Positions 1 to 7,750 of a DNA stretch of 64,000 nucleotides are shown here, piece by piece. This DNA is from Chitinophagaceae bacterium (GTDB lineage: Bacteria; Bacteroidota; Bacteroidia; Chitinophagales; Chitinophagaceae). A program made the position numbers and the translations under genes. Below the pieces are notes generated by a model that did not search any database, had not been told where the DNA came from, and saw only the letters and a list, made by a program, of their open reading frames with translations. The first letter of the stretch is position 1. Every line of letters starts with the position of its first letter. The stretch spans positions 1 through 64,000 of the forward strand of contig JAIYAN010000002.1 of assembly GCA_027489035.1 (NCBI GenBank), written 5' to 3'.

Positions 1-1424
1 AAGATGCAAATGGTTGTACAAAATCAGGAACAATAACAATCAGTCAGCCATCATCATTATTGAGCGCAACTGCAACAGCAGGAACGATAGCTTGTAATGG
101 TGGAACAACTTCAGTTACCGTTTCTGCAGCAGGTGGCACGGCTCCATATACTGGAGAAGGTACATTTACTGTATCTGCTGGAACATACACATACAATGTA
201 ACTGATGCTAATGGTGTAATCAATGTTGTATCTGTAACAGTTACCCAGCCTAACGCTTTATCGGTAGCATTGACTTCTGGTACAATAACTAGTCCAGCAG
301 GAGCTACTTTTATTTCTGCTAATGTTACTGGAGGATCAGCACCATATAGCTACACCATCGACAATGGAACATATCAAAGTTCAAACATGTTTAACAATAT
401 AACTGCTGGCGTACATCATGTTACCATAAAAGATTCAAAAGGATGTGTGGTAAATGATTCAATTAATATAGCTGCTTTTATTGTTGATAGTTTAGTTGTA
501 AATGTTACAGCAGGAACAATCAGTTGTAATGGAGGTACTGCAGTTGTTGTGGTAGCTGCAACAGGTGGTGTTGCGCCATATGTTGGCGTTGGTTCTTTCT
601 CAATGTCTGCTGGTGTAAATACAATTACAGTTACAGATGCAACAGGAACAACGCAAACAGTAAATGTTACAATAAGTCAACCATCAGAAATCAATGTGGT
701 TGTTAATATTAGAAATGCTCAAGTTGTTTCTGGTGGAAATACATCAATTCAAATAAATGCTACTGGTGGTGCAGGGAATTACAGATATAGTTTAGATGGC
801 GGACCTTCTCAAACTTCAAATTCTTTTATAGGAATTGGAGTGGGTACACATACGGTGTCAGTGGTTGATCAAAATGGATGTGTGAAAATGACATCGTTTA
901 TTGTAACAGAAATTAATGCAACAGTAAGATTGTCAATCAGTTTAATAAGTAGGTCAAATGTAACATGTATCGGAGCAAAAAATGGCTCGATTACTGTTGG
1001 TGCAGCAGGTGGTACAGCGCCATACTCGTATACTTTAAATGGCGTTGATTATAATACAGATGGAAAATTCAAAAATTTGGCACCTGGAACATATAGAGTG
1101 ACCGTAAAAGACTTTAATGGTAATACTGCTTTATTAGGTGTTACTATTTTAGAAGGCCAGAAAAATTGTGGAACTCGTACAAACAATTTAAGTGTTAATG
1201 TTTATCCGAATCCTTCTGTATCTACTTTCAAAGTTGATATATCTTCAGAAGAAGTTGGAGAAGTTACTATACAAGTTTATGATGTTCTTGGAAAAATGGT
1301 TTATCAGGAAAAAGGTCAATCAGATAAATTATACAATTTTGGATTGAATTTTAAGCCAGGTTTTTATGTGGTTAAAGTTATTCAAGCAAATAAATTCACA
1401 ACTACAAAAATTATAAAACAATAA
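1..1424 (+). CDS. T9SS-secreted SprB-repeat adhesin, C-terminal part
   Basis: The reading frame is open from base 3, so the 5' end lies outside the window; 473 residues are visible. They hold about five Ig-like modules of 65-75 residues with motifs such as GGTAPY and VTDANG, the pattern of SprB-type adhesin repeats. Two module types alternate (CNGG-type and GGSAPYSY-type). The last about 75 residues (YPNPS, YDVLGK, FYVVKV, KIIKQ) are a type A type IX secretion sorting domain, which is cleaved when the protein is exported and anchored at the cell surface. Likely role: a large surface adhesin or gliding-related protein; the specific ligand cannot be read. A strong hairpin terminator follows. 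Confidence 0.88.
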   Translation, partial: DANGCTKSGTITISQPSSLLSATATAGTIACNGGTTSVTVSAAGGTAPYTGEGTFTVSAGTYTYNVTDANGVINVVSVTVTQPNALSVALTSGTITSPAGATFISANVTGGSAPYSYTIDNGTYQSSNMFNNITAGVHHVTIKDSKGCVVNDSINIAAFIVDSLVVNVTAGTISCNGGTAVVVVAATGGVAPYVGVGSFSMSAGVNTITVTDATGTTQTVNVTISQPSEINVVVNIRNAQVVSGGNTSIQINATGGAGNYRYSLDGGPSQTSNSFIGIGVGTHTVSVVDQNGCVKMTSFIVTEINATVRLSISLISRSNVTCIGAKNGSITVGAAGGTAPYSYTLNGVDYNTDGKFKNLAPGTYRVTVKDFNGNTALLGVTILEGQKNCGTRTNNLSVNVYPNPSVSTFKVDISSEEVGEVTIQVYDVLGKMVYQEKGQSDKLYNFGLNFKPGFYVVKVIQANKFTTTKIIKQ

Positions 1425-1448
1425 TAAATTAATCAATTTTAAAACAAA

Positions 1449-1478
1449 AAAACGTCGGCTAAAACCGGCGTTTTTTTT
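1449..1478 (+). terminator. Rho-independent terminator after the adhesin gene
   Basis: A stem of 10 pairs (AAAACGUCGG with CCGGCGUUUU, one G-U pair), loop CUAAAA, followed by eight T residues, 24 bases after the stop codon of the adhesin gene. Confidence 0.88.
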
Positions 1479-1518
1479 ATTCAAAAATTTATGTTGGCTT
1501 TTTAAAAAGAGGATTCAA

Positions 1519-1527
1519 TAATTTTGA
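1519..1527 (+). promoter_or_regulatory. -7 promoter box of the dipeptide epimerase gene
   Basis: TAATTTTGA fits the Bacteroidota -7 consensus TAnnTTTG, with a possible -33 TTG at 1494-1496. By the spacing measured at rnpB, transcription would start near 1532. The TTG at 1524 is therefore inside the promoter, and the GTG at 1563 is the better start codon. Confidence 0.55.
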
Positions 1528-1562
1528 CTTTAAAATTCATATTTCGTCCTAAATATTCACAA

Positions 1563-2579
1563 GTGAAAATTCAGCATAAAACCATTTCATTATCATTTAA
1601 GCATCCGTTTGTTATTTCAAAAGCTTCTAAAACACATCAGCCCATTTTTGTAGTTGAGTTGGATCATTTTGGAATTAAAGGTTATGGAGAAGCGCCTGCA
1701 ATTTCTTATTATAATATTTCAACCGAAAAAATGGCGGAGGATTTAGAAAGAAAAAGAATGTTCATTGAGAAATTTGCATTTTCAGATCCAGAACGTTTTT
1801 GGCATTTTTTACATCATCTTTTTCCAAATAATTCATTTTTAGTTGCTGCTTTAGATATGGCAGGATGGGATATTTATGGAAAAATAAAACGTAAACAATT
1901 GCATCAACTGTGGAATTTGAATGCATCATTAGCACCTGATACTGATTTTACAATTGGCATTGATTCAATTGATATGATGATTCAGAAAATGAAAGATACA
2001 CCTTGGCCCATTTATAAAATTAAAGTAGGTTTTGAAAATGATATCGAAACAATAACTGAACTTAGAAAACATACCAATGCAGTGTTTCGGGTTGATGCAA
2101 ATGAGGCATGGGATGTAGAAATGGCGCTTAAGAAAATTCCATTACTTAAAGCGTTGAATGTAGAATTTGTGGAGCAACCACTTGAAAAAAACAATTGGGA
2201 AGGCATGAAAATTTTATATGAAAAATCAGAATTGCCCATATTTGCAGACGAGTCTTGTGTTCAGGAATCTGATGTTGAAAAATGCAAAAATTTCTTTAAT
2301 GGGATTAATATAAAACTTACGAAATGTAGCGGTATTACTCCTGCTAGAAGAATGATTGAAAAAGCAAAACAATACAACCTGAAAACAATGCTTGGTTGTA
2401 TGAATGAAACATCTATTGGAACGGCCGCCATTGCTCAATTGGCACCAATGGTTGATTTTGTAGATATGGATGGCACTTTATTGCAAAATGAACAATTCGG
2501 AGAAGGCATTGGCTTCGATTTTGGTAAGGTGATTTACAATGATTTGCCGGGACTTGGTGTTAAAGTAGAACCTTTTTAA
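1563..2579 (+). CDS. Dipeptide epimerase (L-Ala-D/L-Glu epimerase type), enolase superfamily
   Basis: Enolase-superfamily enzyme of about 338 residues, of the muconate-lactonizing/AE-epimerase branch. An N-terminal capping domain is followed by the (beta/alpha)7 barrel. Visible family marks are KIKVG (catalytic Lys of the KxK motif), RVDANEAW (first metal Asp), EQPLE (Glu ligand), ADESC (third ligand) and IKLTKCSG (second catalytic Lys). The likely reaction is epimerization of Ala-Glu-type dipeptides during murein peptide recycling; exact specificity cannot be told. The frame is open to a TTG at 1524, but that codon lies in the promoter box, so GTG 1563 was chosen (it gives the family-like start MKIQHKTISLSF). 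Confidence 0.85.
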   Translation: MKIQHKTISLSFKHPFVISKASKTHQPIFVVELDHFGIKGYGEAPAISYYNISTEKMAEDLERKRMFIEKFAFSDPERFWHFLHHLFPNNSFLVAALDMAGWDIYGKIKRKQLHQLWNLNASLAPDTDFTIGIDSIDMMIQKMKDTPWPIYKIKVGFENDIETITELRKHTNAVFRVDANEAWDVEMALKKIPLLKALNVEFVEQPLEKNNWEGMKILYEKSELPIFADESCVQESDVEKCKNFFNGINIKLTKCSGITPARRMIEKAKQYNLKTMLGCMNETSIGTAAIAQLAPMVDFVDMDGTLLQNEQFGEGIGFDFGKVIYNDLPGLGVKVEPF

Positions 2580-2626
2580 ATGACATCTATCATAAAATCT
2601 TCTCTGCACCATTGATTAAAAAACTA

Positions 2627-2635
2627 TACTTTTGC
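2627..2635 (+). promoter_or_regulatory. -7 promoter box of prfB
   Basis: TACTTTTGC matches TAnnTTTGC. Its first base is 13 bases before the A of the prfB ATG, the same distance as between the rnpB -7 box and the rnpB 5' end. The prfB mRNA is therefore predicted to be leaderless. Confidence 0.6.
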
Positions 2636-2639
2636 ACCT

Positions 2640-3726
2640 ATGACAATTGAACATTTAAAGGTTATGAGAGACCGTGTTTTGGTTTTGAGGAGGTTTCTTT
2701 GACTACGATAACCGAATAGCAAAAATTACAAACGATAAGCAATTATCCCTTTCTCCTGGATTTTGGGATGATAATGCACGCGCTACATCGATTCTAAAAG
2801 ACATAAAAAATAATGAGTATTGGTCTGATATGTACTTGCGTGTTGCTGGTGCAGTAGAAGACTTTGCGGTATTATTTGATTTTTGGAAAGAATCTGAAGC
2901 AAGTGAAGAGGAAGTGAAAGAAGCTTTTTCCAAAGCCAATGTTGAAATCGAAGAAGCCGAATTTAAAAGTACATTAAATGACCCTGCGGATGCATTGCCT
3001 GCAGTGTTGCAAATTAATTCTGGTGCAGGAGGTACAGAAAGTCAGGATTGGGCTGAAATGCTTGCGCGTATGTATAGAATGTATGGCGAAAAACAAGGTT
3101 GGACTGTTTCCGAATTGGATTGGCAATGGGGAGATGGTGCCGGTATAAAAACTTGTACTTTCCAATTTGACGGTGCATTTTCATATGGATTTTTAAAAGC
3201 GGAAAGTGGTGTTCATCGTTTAGTTAGAATTTCTCCTTTTGATAGCAATGCTAGAAGACATACTTCATTTGCCAGTGTTTATGTGTATCCGCTAATTGAT
3301 GATACCATTGAAATCGAAGTAAATCCAGCTGATGTGGAATGGGCGTTTTTTAGAAGTGGAGGTAGTGGGGGACAAAATGTAAATAAAGTTGAAACCGCTG
3401 TACGTTTAACGCACAAACCAAGTGGAATCATTGTTGAATGTCAACAAGCACGAACCCAAGGAGAAAATAGAGAAAAAGCGATGGCGATGTTAAAGAGTAG
3501 ATTGTATGAAGAAGAAATGAGAAAGCGTCAGGAATTAATCGATTCTAAAAATGCGTCAAAGAAAAAAATAGAGTGGGGCTCTCAAATACGATCTTATGTT
3601 TTCCATCCATATAAAATGATCAAAGACCACCGAACCGATTTCGAAGTAGGCAACGTAGGGCCTGTAATGGATGGTGAAATTGATGGATTTATTAAAGCGT
3701 TTTTAATGAGTGAAAAAGAAGATTAA
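2640..3726 (+). CDS. prfB: Peptide chain release factor 2, made by programmed +1 frameshift
   Basis: RF2 ends translation at UGA and UAA. The gene is in two frames: ATG 2640 gives 20 codons ending RRFL, then an in-frame TGA at 2700-2702; slipping +1 at CTT-T continues from GAC 2701 as DYDNR to the stop at 3724-3726, giving about 361 residues, the usual RF2 size. The shift site AGGAGGTTTCTTTGAC has a perfect Shine-Dalgarno three bases before the CTT slip codon, as in E. coli prfB. The RF2 specificity tripeptide SPF ([12 protein letters not shown]) and the catalytic GGQ ([11 protein letters not shown]) are present. Reading only from ATG 2830 would lose the N-terminal domain. The UGA makes this an autoregulated switch: low RF2 favours the shift. 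Confidence 0.95.
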
Positions 3727-3795
3727 TGCATTAATTTTGACTTGAAAAAATATTGAATTTTACAATTTTTATACATAAAATTAAAAACTATCATT

Positions 3796-5430
3796 ATGCA
3801 ATTTGGCGATTTTTATTACCCGTCTCCAGTCAACGAACCTGTATTAAACTATGCACCAGGAAGTGCAGAAAGATTGGCTTTGAAAAATGCATTAAAAACA
3901 TTGAAGTCAGAAAAAATTGATGTGCCTATGTACATCGGTTCTGAAGAAATACGTACAGGAAATAAAGTTGAGATGCGTCCACCGCATGAACACAAACTTA
4001 TTTTAGGACATTTCCACACTGGTAATGCGAGTCATGTTACAAAAGCAATCAATGCTGCATTAAAAGCAAAAGACAAATGGGCTTCAATGAGTTGGGAAAA
4101 CAGGGCAAATATATTTTTAAAAGCAGCCGATTTATTGGCAACAAAATATCGCCCTTTTATAAATGCGGCAACAATGCTTGGTCAGAGTAAAAATGTAATA
4201 CAAGCTGAATTGGATTCTGCTTGCGAGTTAATCGATTTTTTAAGGTTTAACGTGCATTTTTTAAGCGACATTTATCGTCAACAACCGATTAGTGGAGCAG
4301 GGATGAACAATCGTGTTGAATATCGCCCTTTAGAAGGATTTGTATTTGCATTGACTCCTTTTAATTTTACTGCAATAGGAGGTAATTTGCCTACTAGCGC
4401 TGCAATGTGTGGCAATGTAGTGATTTGGAAATGTGCCAACACGCAAGTGTATAGTGCACAATTATTTATGCGTATTTTAAAAGAAGCTGGTTTACCTGAT
4501 GGCGTAATTAATTTGGTGTTTATTGATGGCCCAACCATTGGAAATATAGTATTTAATCACCCGGATTTTGCTGGAATTCACTTTACCGGAAGTACAGGTG
4601 TTTTTAATAAAATGTGGGAAACGATTGGTGCAAATATGAACAAGTATAAATCCTATCCAAGAATTGTTGGTGAAACGGGCGGTAAAGATTTTGTAATTGC
4701 GCACAAATCAGCCGATGTGGATGTTGTAGTTACTGCATTGGCAAGAGGCGCATTTGAGTATCAAGGACAAAAATGTTCAGCTGCATCAAGGGCATATATT
4801 CCTTCAAACCTAGCTGCATCAATCAAGAAGAAACTTGTTGAAACTGTTAAGACAATGAAAATGGGAACAGTAGAAGATTTTACCAATTTCATTAACGCCG
4901 TAATAGATGAAAAAAGCTTTGATAAATTGGAAGGTTATATCAAACAAGCAAAAAAGAAAGGCGGAGTTACAAAATTATGGGTAGGTGGCAATTGTGATAA
5001 ATCTCATGGGTATTTTATAGAGCCAACGATTATTGAAACTACAGATCCAAAGTATGTAACCATGAGCGAAGAATTATTTGGACCAGTATTGACCATTTAT
5101 GTTTATGATGAAAATAAATTTGAAGAGACATTAAAATTGGTGGATTCAACATCTGCTTACGCTTTAACTGGAGCTGTAATTGCAAAAGATAGATATGCGG
5201 TAGAGTTGGCAACCAATAAATTAAGAAACAGTGCTGGAAATTTTTATATTAATGATAAACCTACAGGAGCCGTTGTAGGCCAACAACCTTTTGGAGGTGC
5301 AAGAGCAAGTGGTACTAATGATAAAGCGGGTTCTCCATTAAATCTTTATCGTTGGTTAAGCGCAAGAACCATAAAAGAAACGTTCAATCCACCAACAAAT
5401 CATGCATATCCATTTATGTTAGAAAAATAA
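3796..5430 (+). CDS. pruA: L-glutamate gamma-semialdehyde (1-pyrroline-5-carboxylate) dehydrogenase
   Basis: NAD-dependent aldehyde dehydrogenase of 544 residues that oxidises glutamate semialdehyde to glutamate, the second step of proline breakdown. The whole length matches the free-standing P5CDH family: N-terminal PSPVNEPVLNYAPGS, the ETGGKD general-base Glu, the QGQKCSAASRAY nucleophile Cys, and the GPVLTIYVY and PFGGARASGTND segments near the C-terminus. No proline dehydrogenase gene lies beside it. A TAATTTTGAC promoter-like box lies at 3732. The start ATG is supported by the family's N-terminus. Confidence 0.93.
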   Translation: MQFGDFYYPSPVNEPVLNYAPGSAERLALKNALKTLKSEKIDVPMYIGSEEIRTGNKVEMRPPHEHKLILGHFHTGNASHVTKAINAALKAKDKWASMSWENRANIFLKAADLLATKYRPFINAATMLGQSKNVIQAELDSACELIDFLRFNVHFLSDIYRQQPISGAGMNNRVEYRPLEGFVFALTPFNFTAIGGNLPTSAAMCGNVVIWKCANTQVYSAQLFMRILKEAGLPDGVINLVFIDGPTIGNIVFNHPDFAGIHFTGSTGVFNKMWETIGANMNKYKSYPRIVGETGGKDFVIAHKSADVDVVVTALARGAFEYQGQKCSAASRAYIPSNLAASIKKKLVETVKTMKMGTVEDFTNFINAVIDEKSFDKLEGYIKQAKKKGGVTKLWVGGNCDKSHGYFIEPTIIETTDPKYVTMSEELFGPVLTIYVYDENKFEETLKLVDSTSAYALTGAVIAKDRYAVELATNKLRNSAGNFYINDKPTGAVVGQQPFGGARASGTNDKAGSPLNLYRWLSARTIKETFNPPTNHAYPFMLEK

Positions 5431-5533
5431 TCATCTAAATTTTTACAAATAAGTTTAAAAATTATTTAAGGATTAGCTAACTATTTTGAATTTCTATTGA
5501 AAAGAAACCTTTAATTTTATAAAAAATATAGTC

Positions 5534-6121
5534 ATGTCAGTGAAAGTGGATTTTTATCTAAAAGCAACTCGTGTACAAGAGGCGAAAGGTGGTTTTTTAG
5601 TAGGTGATTTTAATCAATGGGACGTAAATAAAGGGATTGCATTAAATCTAAACGCAGACGGATCTTTGTCTGGATCTTTAAATTTATCCCCTGGAAAAAA
5701 ATACGAATACCGTTATTTGCTTAGTGATGGAAGATGGGAAAATGACGATAATCCCAAAGTATTAAAAAATGCTTATGGTCAAATTGTTGAAAACTGTGTT
5801 GTTGATACAAAACAACTTGCCAAAAAACAATCCAATTCTGAATTAAAACCTGAAAAAACATCCAGCGGTAAAACGGAAGATCTTACAAAAATTTTAGGCA
5901 TTACACCAAAAATTCAAACTTTGCTAAAATCTGAATCAATTACAAGTTATGTTGAATTGGGTAGATGTACTATAAAAAAATTATTGATTATACTCGATAT
6001 TGCAAATAATAAAAAGAAAATAAATTATTATACCACTTGGGCAAAACAGGCTAAATTAGCTGCCGCTGGGAAATGGGAGGATTTAGCTGATTTACAAAAC
6101 AAAATAGAATCAGAAGCATAA
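5534..6121 (+). CDS. CBM48/AMPK-type glycogen-binding domain fused to a helix-hairpin-helix domain
   Basis: 195 residues in two parts. Residues 1 to about 100 resemble the isoamylase N-terminal/AMPK glycogen-binding fold (CBM48), with GDFNQWD, the YEYRYLL strand and WENDDNPK. After a Lys/Ser-rich linker, residues 110-195 resemble the helix-hairpin-helix extension found on some Bacteroidota proteins, including some L21 proteins: DLTKILGITPKIQTLL followed by the TTWAKQAKLAAAGKW segment. No catalytic residues are seen. It may tether a partner or nucleic acid to a polysaccharide, but that is a guess. A TAATTTTAT box at 5512 implies a leader of about 9 bases. Confidence 0.7.
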   Translation: MSVKVDFYLKATRVQEAKGGFLVGDFNQWDVNKGIALNLNADGSLSGSLNLSPGKKYEYRYLLSDGRWENDDNPKVLKNAYGQIVENCVVDTKQLAKKQSNSELKPEKTSSGKTEDLTKILGITPKIQTLLKSESITSYVELGRCTIKKLLIILDIANNKKKINYYTTWAKQAKLAAAGKWEDLADLQNKIESEA

Positions 6122-6164
6122 AGATATTTTTACCATCAATAGATTTCAACTTGAAAATTTGGGT

Positions 6165-6173
6165 TAAATTCGC
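6165..6173 (+). promoter_or_regulatory. -7 promoter box of pyrR
   Basis: TAAATTCGC, a TTCGC variant of the TAnnTTTGC box. It starts 12 bases before the pyrR ATG, so the mRNA should begin at or within one base of the start codon. Confidence 0.5.
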
Positions 6174-6176
6174 ACC

Positions 6177-6689
6177 ATGGAAATTTTACTTTCATCTACC
6201 CAATTAGATTTAACCATTAAGCGTCTTGCTCATCAATTGGTAGAAAATCAAAATGAATTAAACAACATTGTTTTTGTTGGCATTCAACCAAGAGGAAAAT
6301 TAGTAGCCAATAAAATGATGGATACGATTGCTTCTTTGTATCCCGATTTTAAATTGCAATATGGCGTTTTAGATATCACTTTTTATAGGGATGATATTAG
6401 AGATGAGTTACATGAACCAAAAGAAACTACAATAACTCAATCTATTGAAGGAAAAAAAGTTATACTAATTGATGATGTTTTATACACAGGAAGAACAATC
6501 AGAGCAGCTTTAGATGCACTTCAAGATTTTGGCAGACCCAAAAAAGTAGAACTGTGTGTGTTGATTAATCGATCTTTTAATCGAGAATTACCTATTCAGC
6601 CCGATTATTGTGGACTGTCAATTGATACTAAGCCTCAACAAAACGTAGTCGTGGATTGGTCAAAAAATACTGTTATCATTTATTCTTAA
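6177..6689 (+). CDS. pyrR: PyrR-like uracil phosphoribosyltransferase / pyrimidine regulator
   Basis: Type I phosphoribosyltransferase of 170 residues. VILIDDVLYTGRTIRAAL is the PRPP-binding loop, and the segments VGIQPRGK, DITFYRDD and VLINRSFNRELPI are typical of PyrR. PyrR converts uracil plus PRPP to UMP, and in Firmicutes binds pyr mRNA leaders to cause attenuation. Here the gene lies 55 bases before pyrB, and neither gene seems to have a leader long enough for an attenuator. Its regulatory role in this organism is therefore doubtful; the salvage enzyme role is safer. Confidence 0.9.
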   Translation: MEILLSSTQLDLTIKRLAHQLVENQNELNNIVFVGIQPRGKLVANKMMDTIASLYPDFKLQYGVLDITFYRDDIRDELHEPKETTITQSIEGKKVILIDDVLYTGRTIRAALDALQDFGRPKKVELCVLINRSFNRELPIQPDYCGLSIDTKPQQNVVVDWSKNTVIIYS

Positions 6690-6729
6690 AAAAAATTGTA
6701 TTTATAATCAACTCATTCAATATTTGCTT

Positions 6730-6738
6730 TAACTTCGC
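6730..6738 (+). promoter_or_regulatory. -7 promoter box of pyrB
   Basis: TAACTTCGC, the same TTCGC-type box as at pyrR. It predicts a start near 6743, two bases before the pyrB ATG, so pyrB may have its own near-leaderless transcript. Confidence 0.45.
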
Positions 6739-6744
6739 TCCTTA

Positions 6745-7683
6745 ATGCAACTAACTACTAATCATCTTCTAGGCATTAAATCACTTCTTCCAAAAGATAT
6801 TTCTATTATTTTATCTACGGCTCAACAATTTAAAGAAGTATTGCAAAGGCCAATTAAGAAAGTTCCTTCTTTAAGAGACGTAACCATCGTTAATTTATTT
6901 TACGAGAATTCAACTAGAACAAGAATTTCATTTGAGTTGGCTCAAAAAAGATTGAGTGCCGATACCATTAATTTTTCAGCTTCTGCTTCTTCGGTTTCAA
7001 AAGGAGAAACATTATTAGATACAGTTAATAATATTCTCAGTATGAAAGTCGATATGGTTGTAATGCGTCATAGTGCGAGTGGAGCGCCTCATTTTTTGGC
7101 AAAGCATTTACCCAACATTGCCATAGTTAATGCAGGAGATGGCATTAATGAGCATCCCACACAAGCCTTATTAGATGCATTCTCAATTATTGAACATTAT
7201 GGTTCACTTGAAGGAAGAAAAGTTTTATTGATCGGTGATATTATGCATTCAAGGGTAGCACTTAGTAATATTTATTTGCTTAAAAAAATGGGTGCAGAGG
7301 TTATGTTATCCGGACCTCCAACTTTAATCCCTAAATATATTCAACAAGCATTTGATGTACAAGTGGAATATAATTTGCAAAAAGCGTTGCAATGGTGCGA
7401 TGTGGCCAATGTGCTTCGTATTCAATTAGAGCGTCAAAATCAGGTTTTATTCTCTTCGCTTAGGGAATATAATTTGTCATATGGAGTTTCTCAAAAAAGA
7501 TTGGCTGGTATCGATAAAGAGATATTAATTATGCACCCCGGACCAATTAACCGCGGCGTTGAAATTGATAGTGATGTTGCAGATAGTAAGCAATCTGTAA
7601 TTTTAAAACAAGTTGAAAATGGTGTTGCAGTTAGAATGGCTGTTTTATATTTACTTTCTGGGAAAAAAGAATTGAATGTTTAG
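6745..7683 (+). CDS. pyrB: Aspartate carbamoyltransferase catalytic subunit
   Basis: 312 residues, normal for PyrB. It joins carbamoyl phosphate and aspartate to carbamoyl-aspartate in pyrimidine synthesis. Visible are the carbamoyl-phosphate loop ENSTRTRISFELA, HPTQALLDAFSI, the second-domain HSRVALSN, and HPGPINRGVEI near the C-terminus. No regulatory pyrI gene is present in the window. A dihydroorotase homologue without metal ligands is encoded at 50314-51570; such proteins act as scaffolds for PyrB in some bacteria, so a complex is possible. A bidirectional terminator follows. Confidence 0.94.
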   Translation: MQLTTNHLLGIKSLLPKDISIILSTAQQFKEVLQRPIKKVPSLRDVTIVNLFYENSTRTRISFELAQKRLSADTINFSASASSVSKGETLLDTVNNILSMKVDMVVMRHSASGAPHFLAKHLPNIAIVNAGDGINEHPTQALLDAFSIIEHYGSLEGRKVLLIGDIMHSRVALSNIYLLKKMGAEVMLSGPPTLIPKYIQQAFDVQVEYNLQKALQWCDVANVLRIQLERQNQVLFSSLREYNLSYGVSQKRLAGIDKEILIMHPGPINRGVEIDSDVADSKQSVILKQVENGVAVRMAVLYLLSGKKELNV

Positions 7684-7700
7684 TTTGTTTAAAAGATATT

Positions 7701-7734
7701 AAAAAAGCCGCAAATTATTTTTTGCGGCTTTTTT
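7701..7734. terminator. Bidirectional terminator between pyrB and the S8 protease gene
   Basis: Perfect 14-base stem AAAAAAGCCGCAAA with TTTGCGGCTTTTTT around a 6-base loop, with A and T tracts on both sides. It sits between the converging genes pyrB and the protease and can serve both strands. Confidence 0.92.
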
Positions 7735-7750
7735 ATGCTTTTTGTGTTAA

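Noticed and set aside
1524..1562. TTG 1524 as start of the dipeptide epimerase
   Set aside because: It lies within the TAATTTTG promoter box and adds residues not typical of the family.
2830..3726. Release factor 2 starting at ATG 2830
   Set aside because: It would lack the N-terminal domain; the +1 frameshift site at 2688-2703 gives a complete RF2 from ATG 2640.
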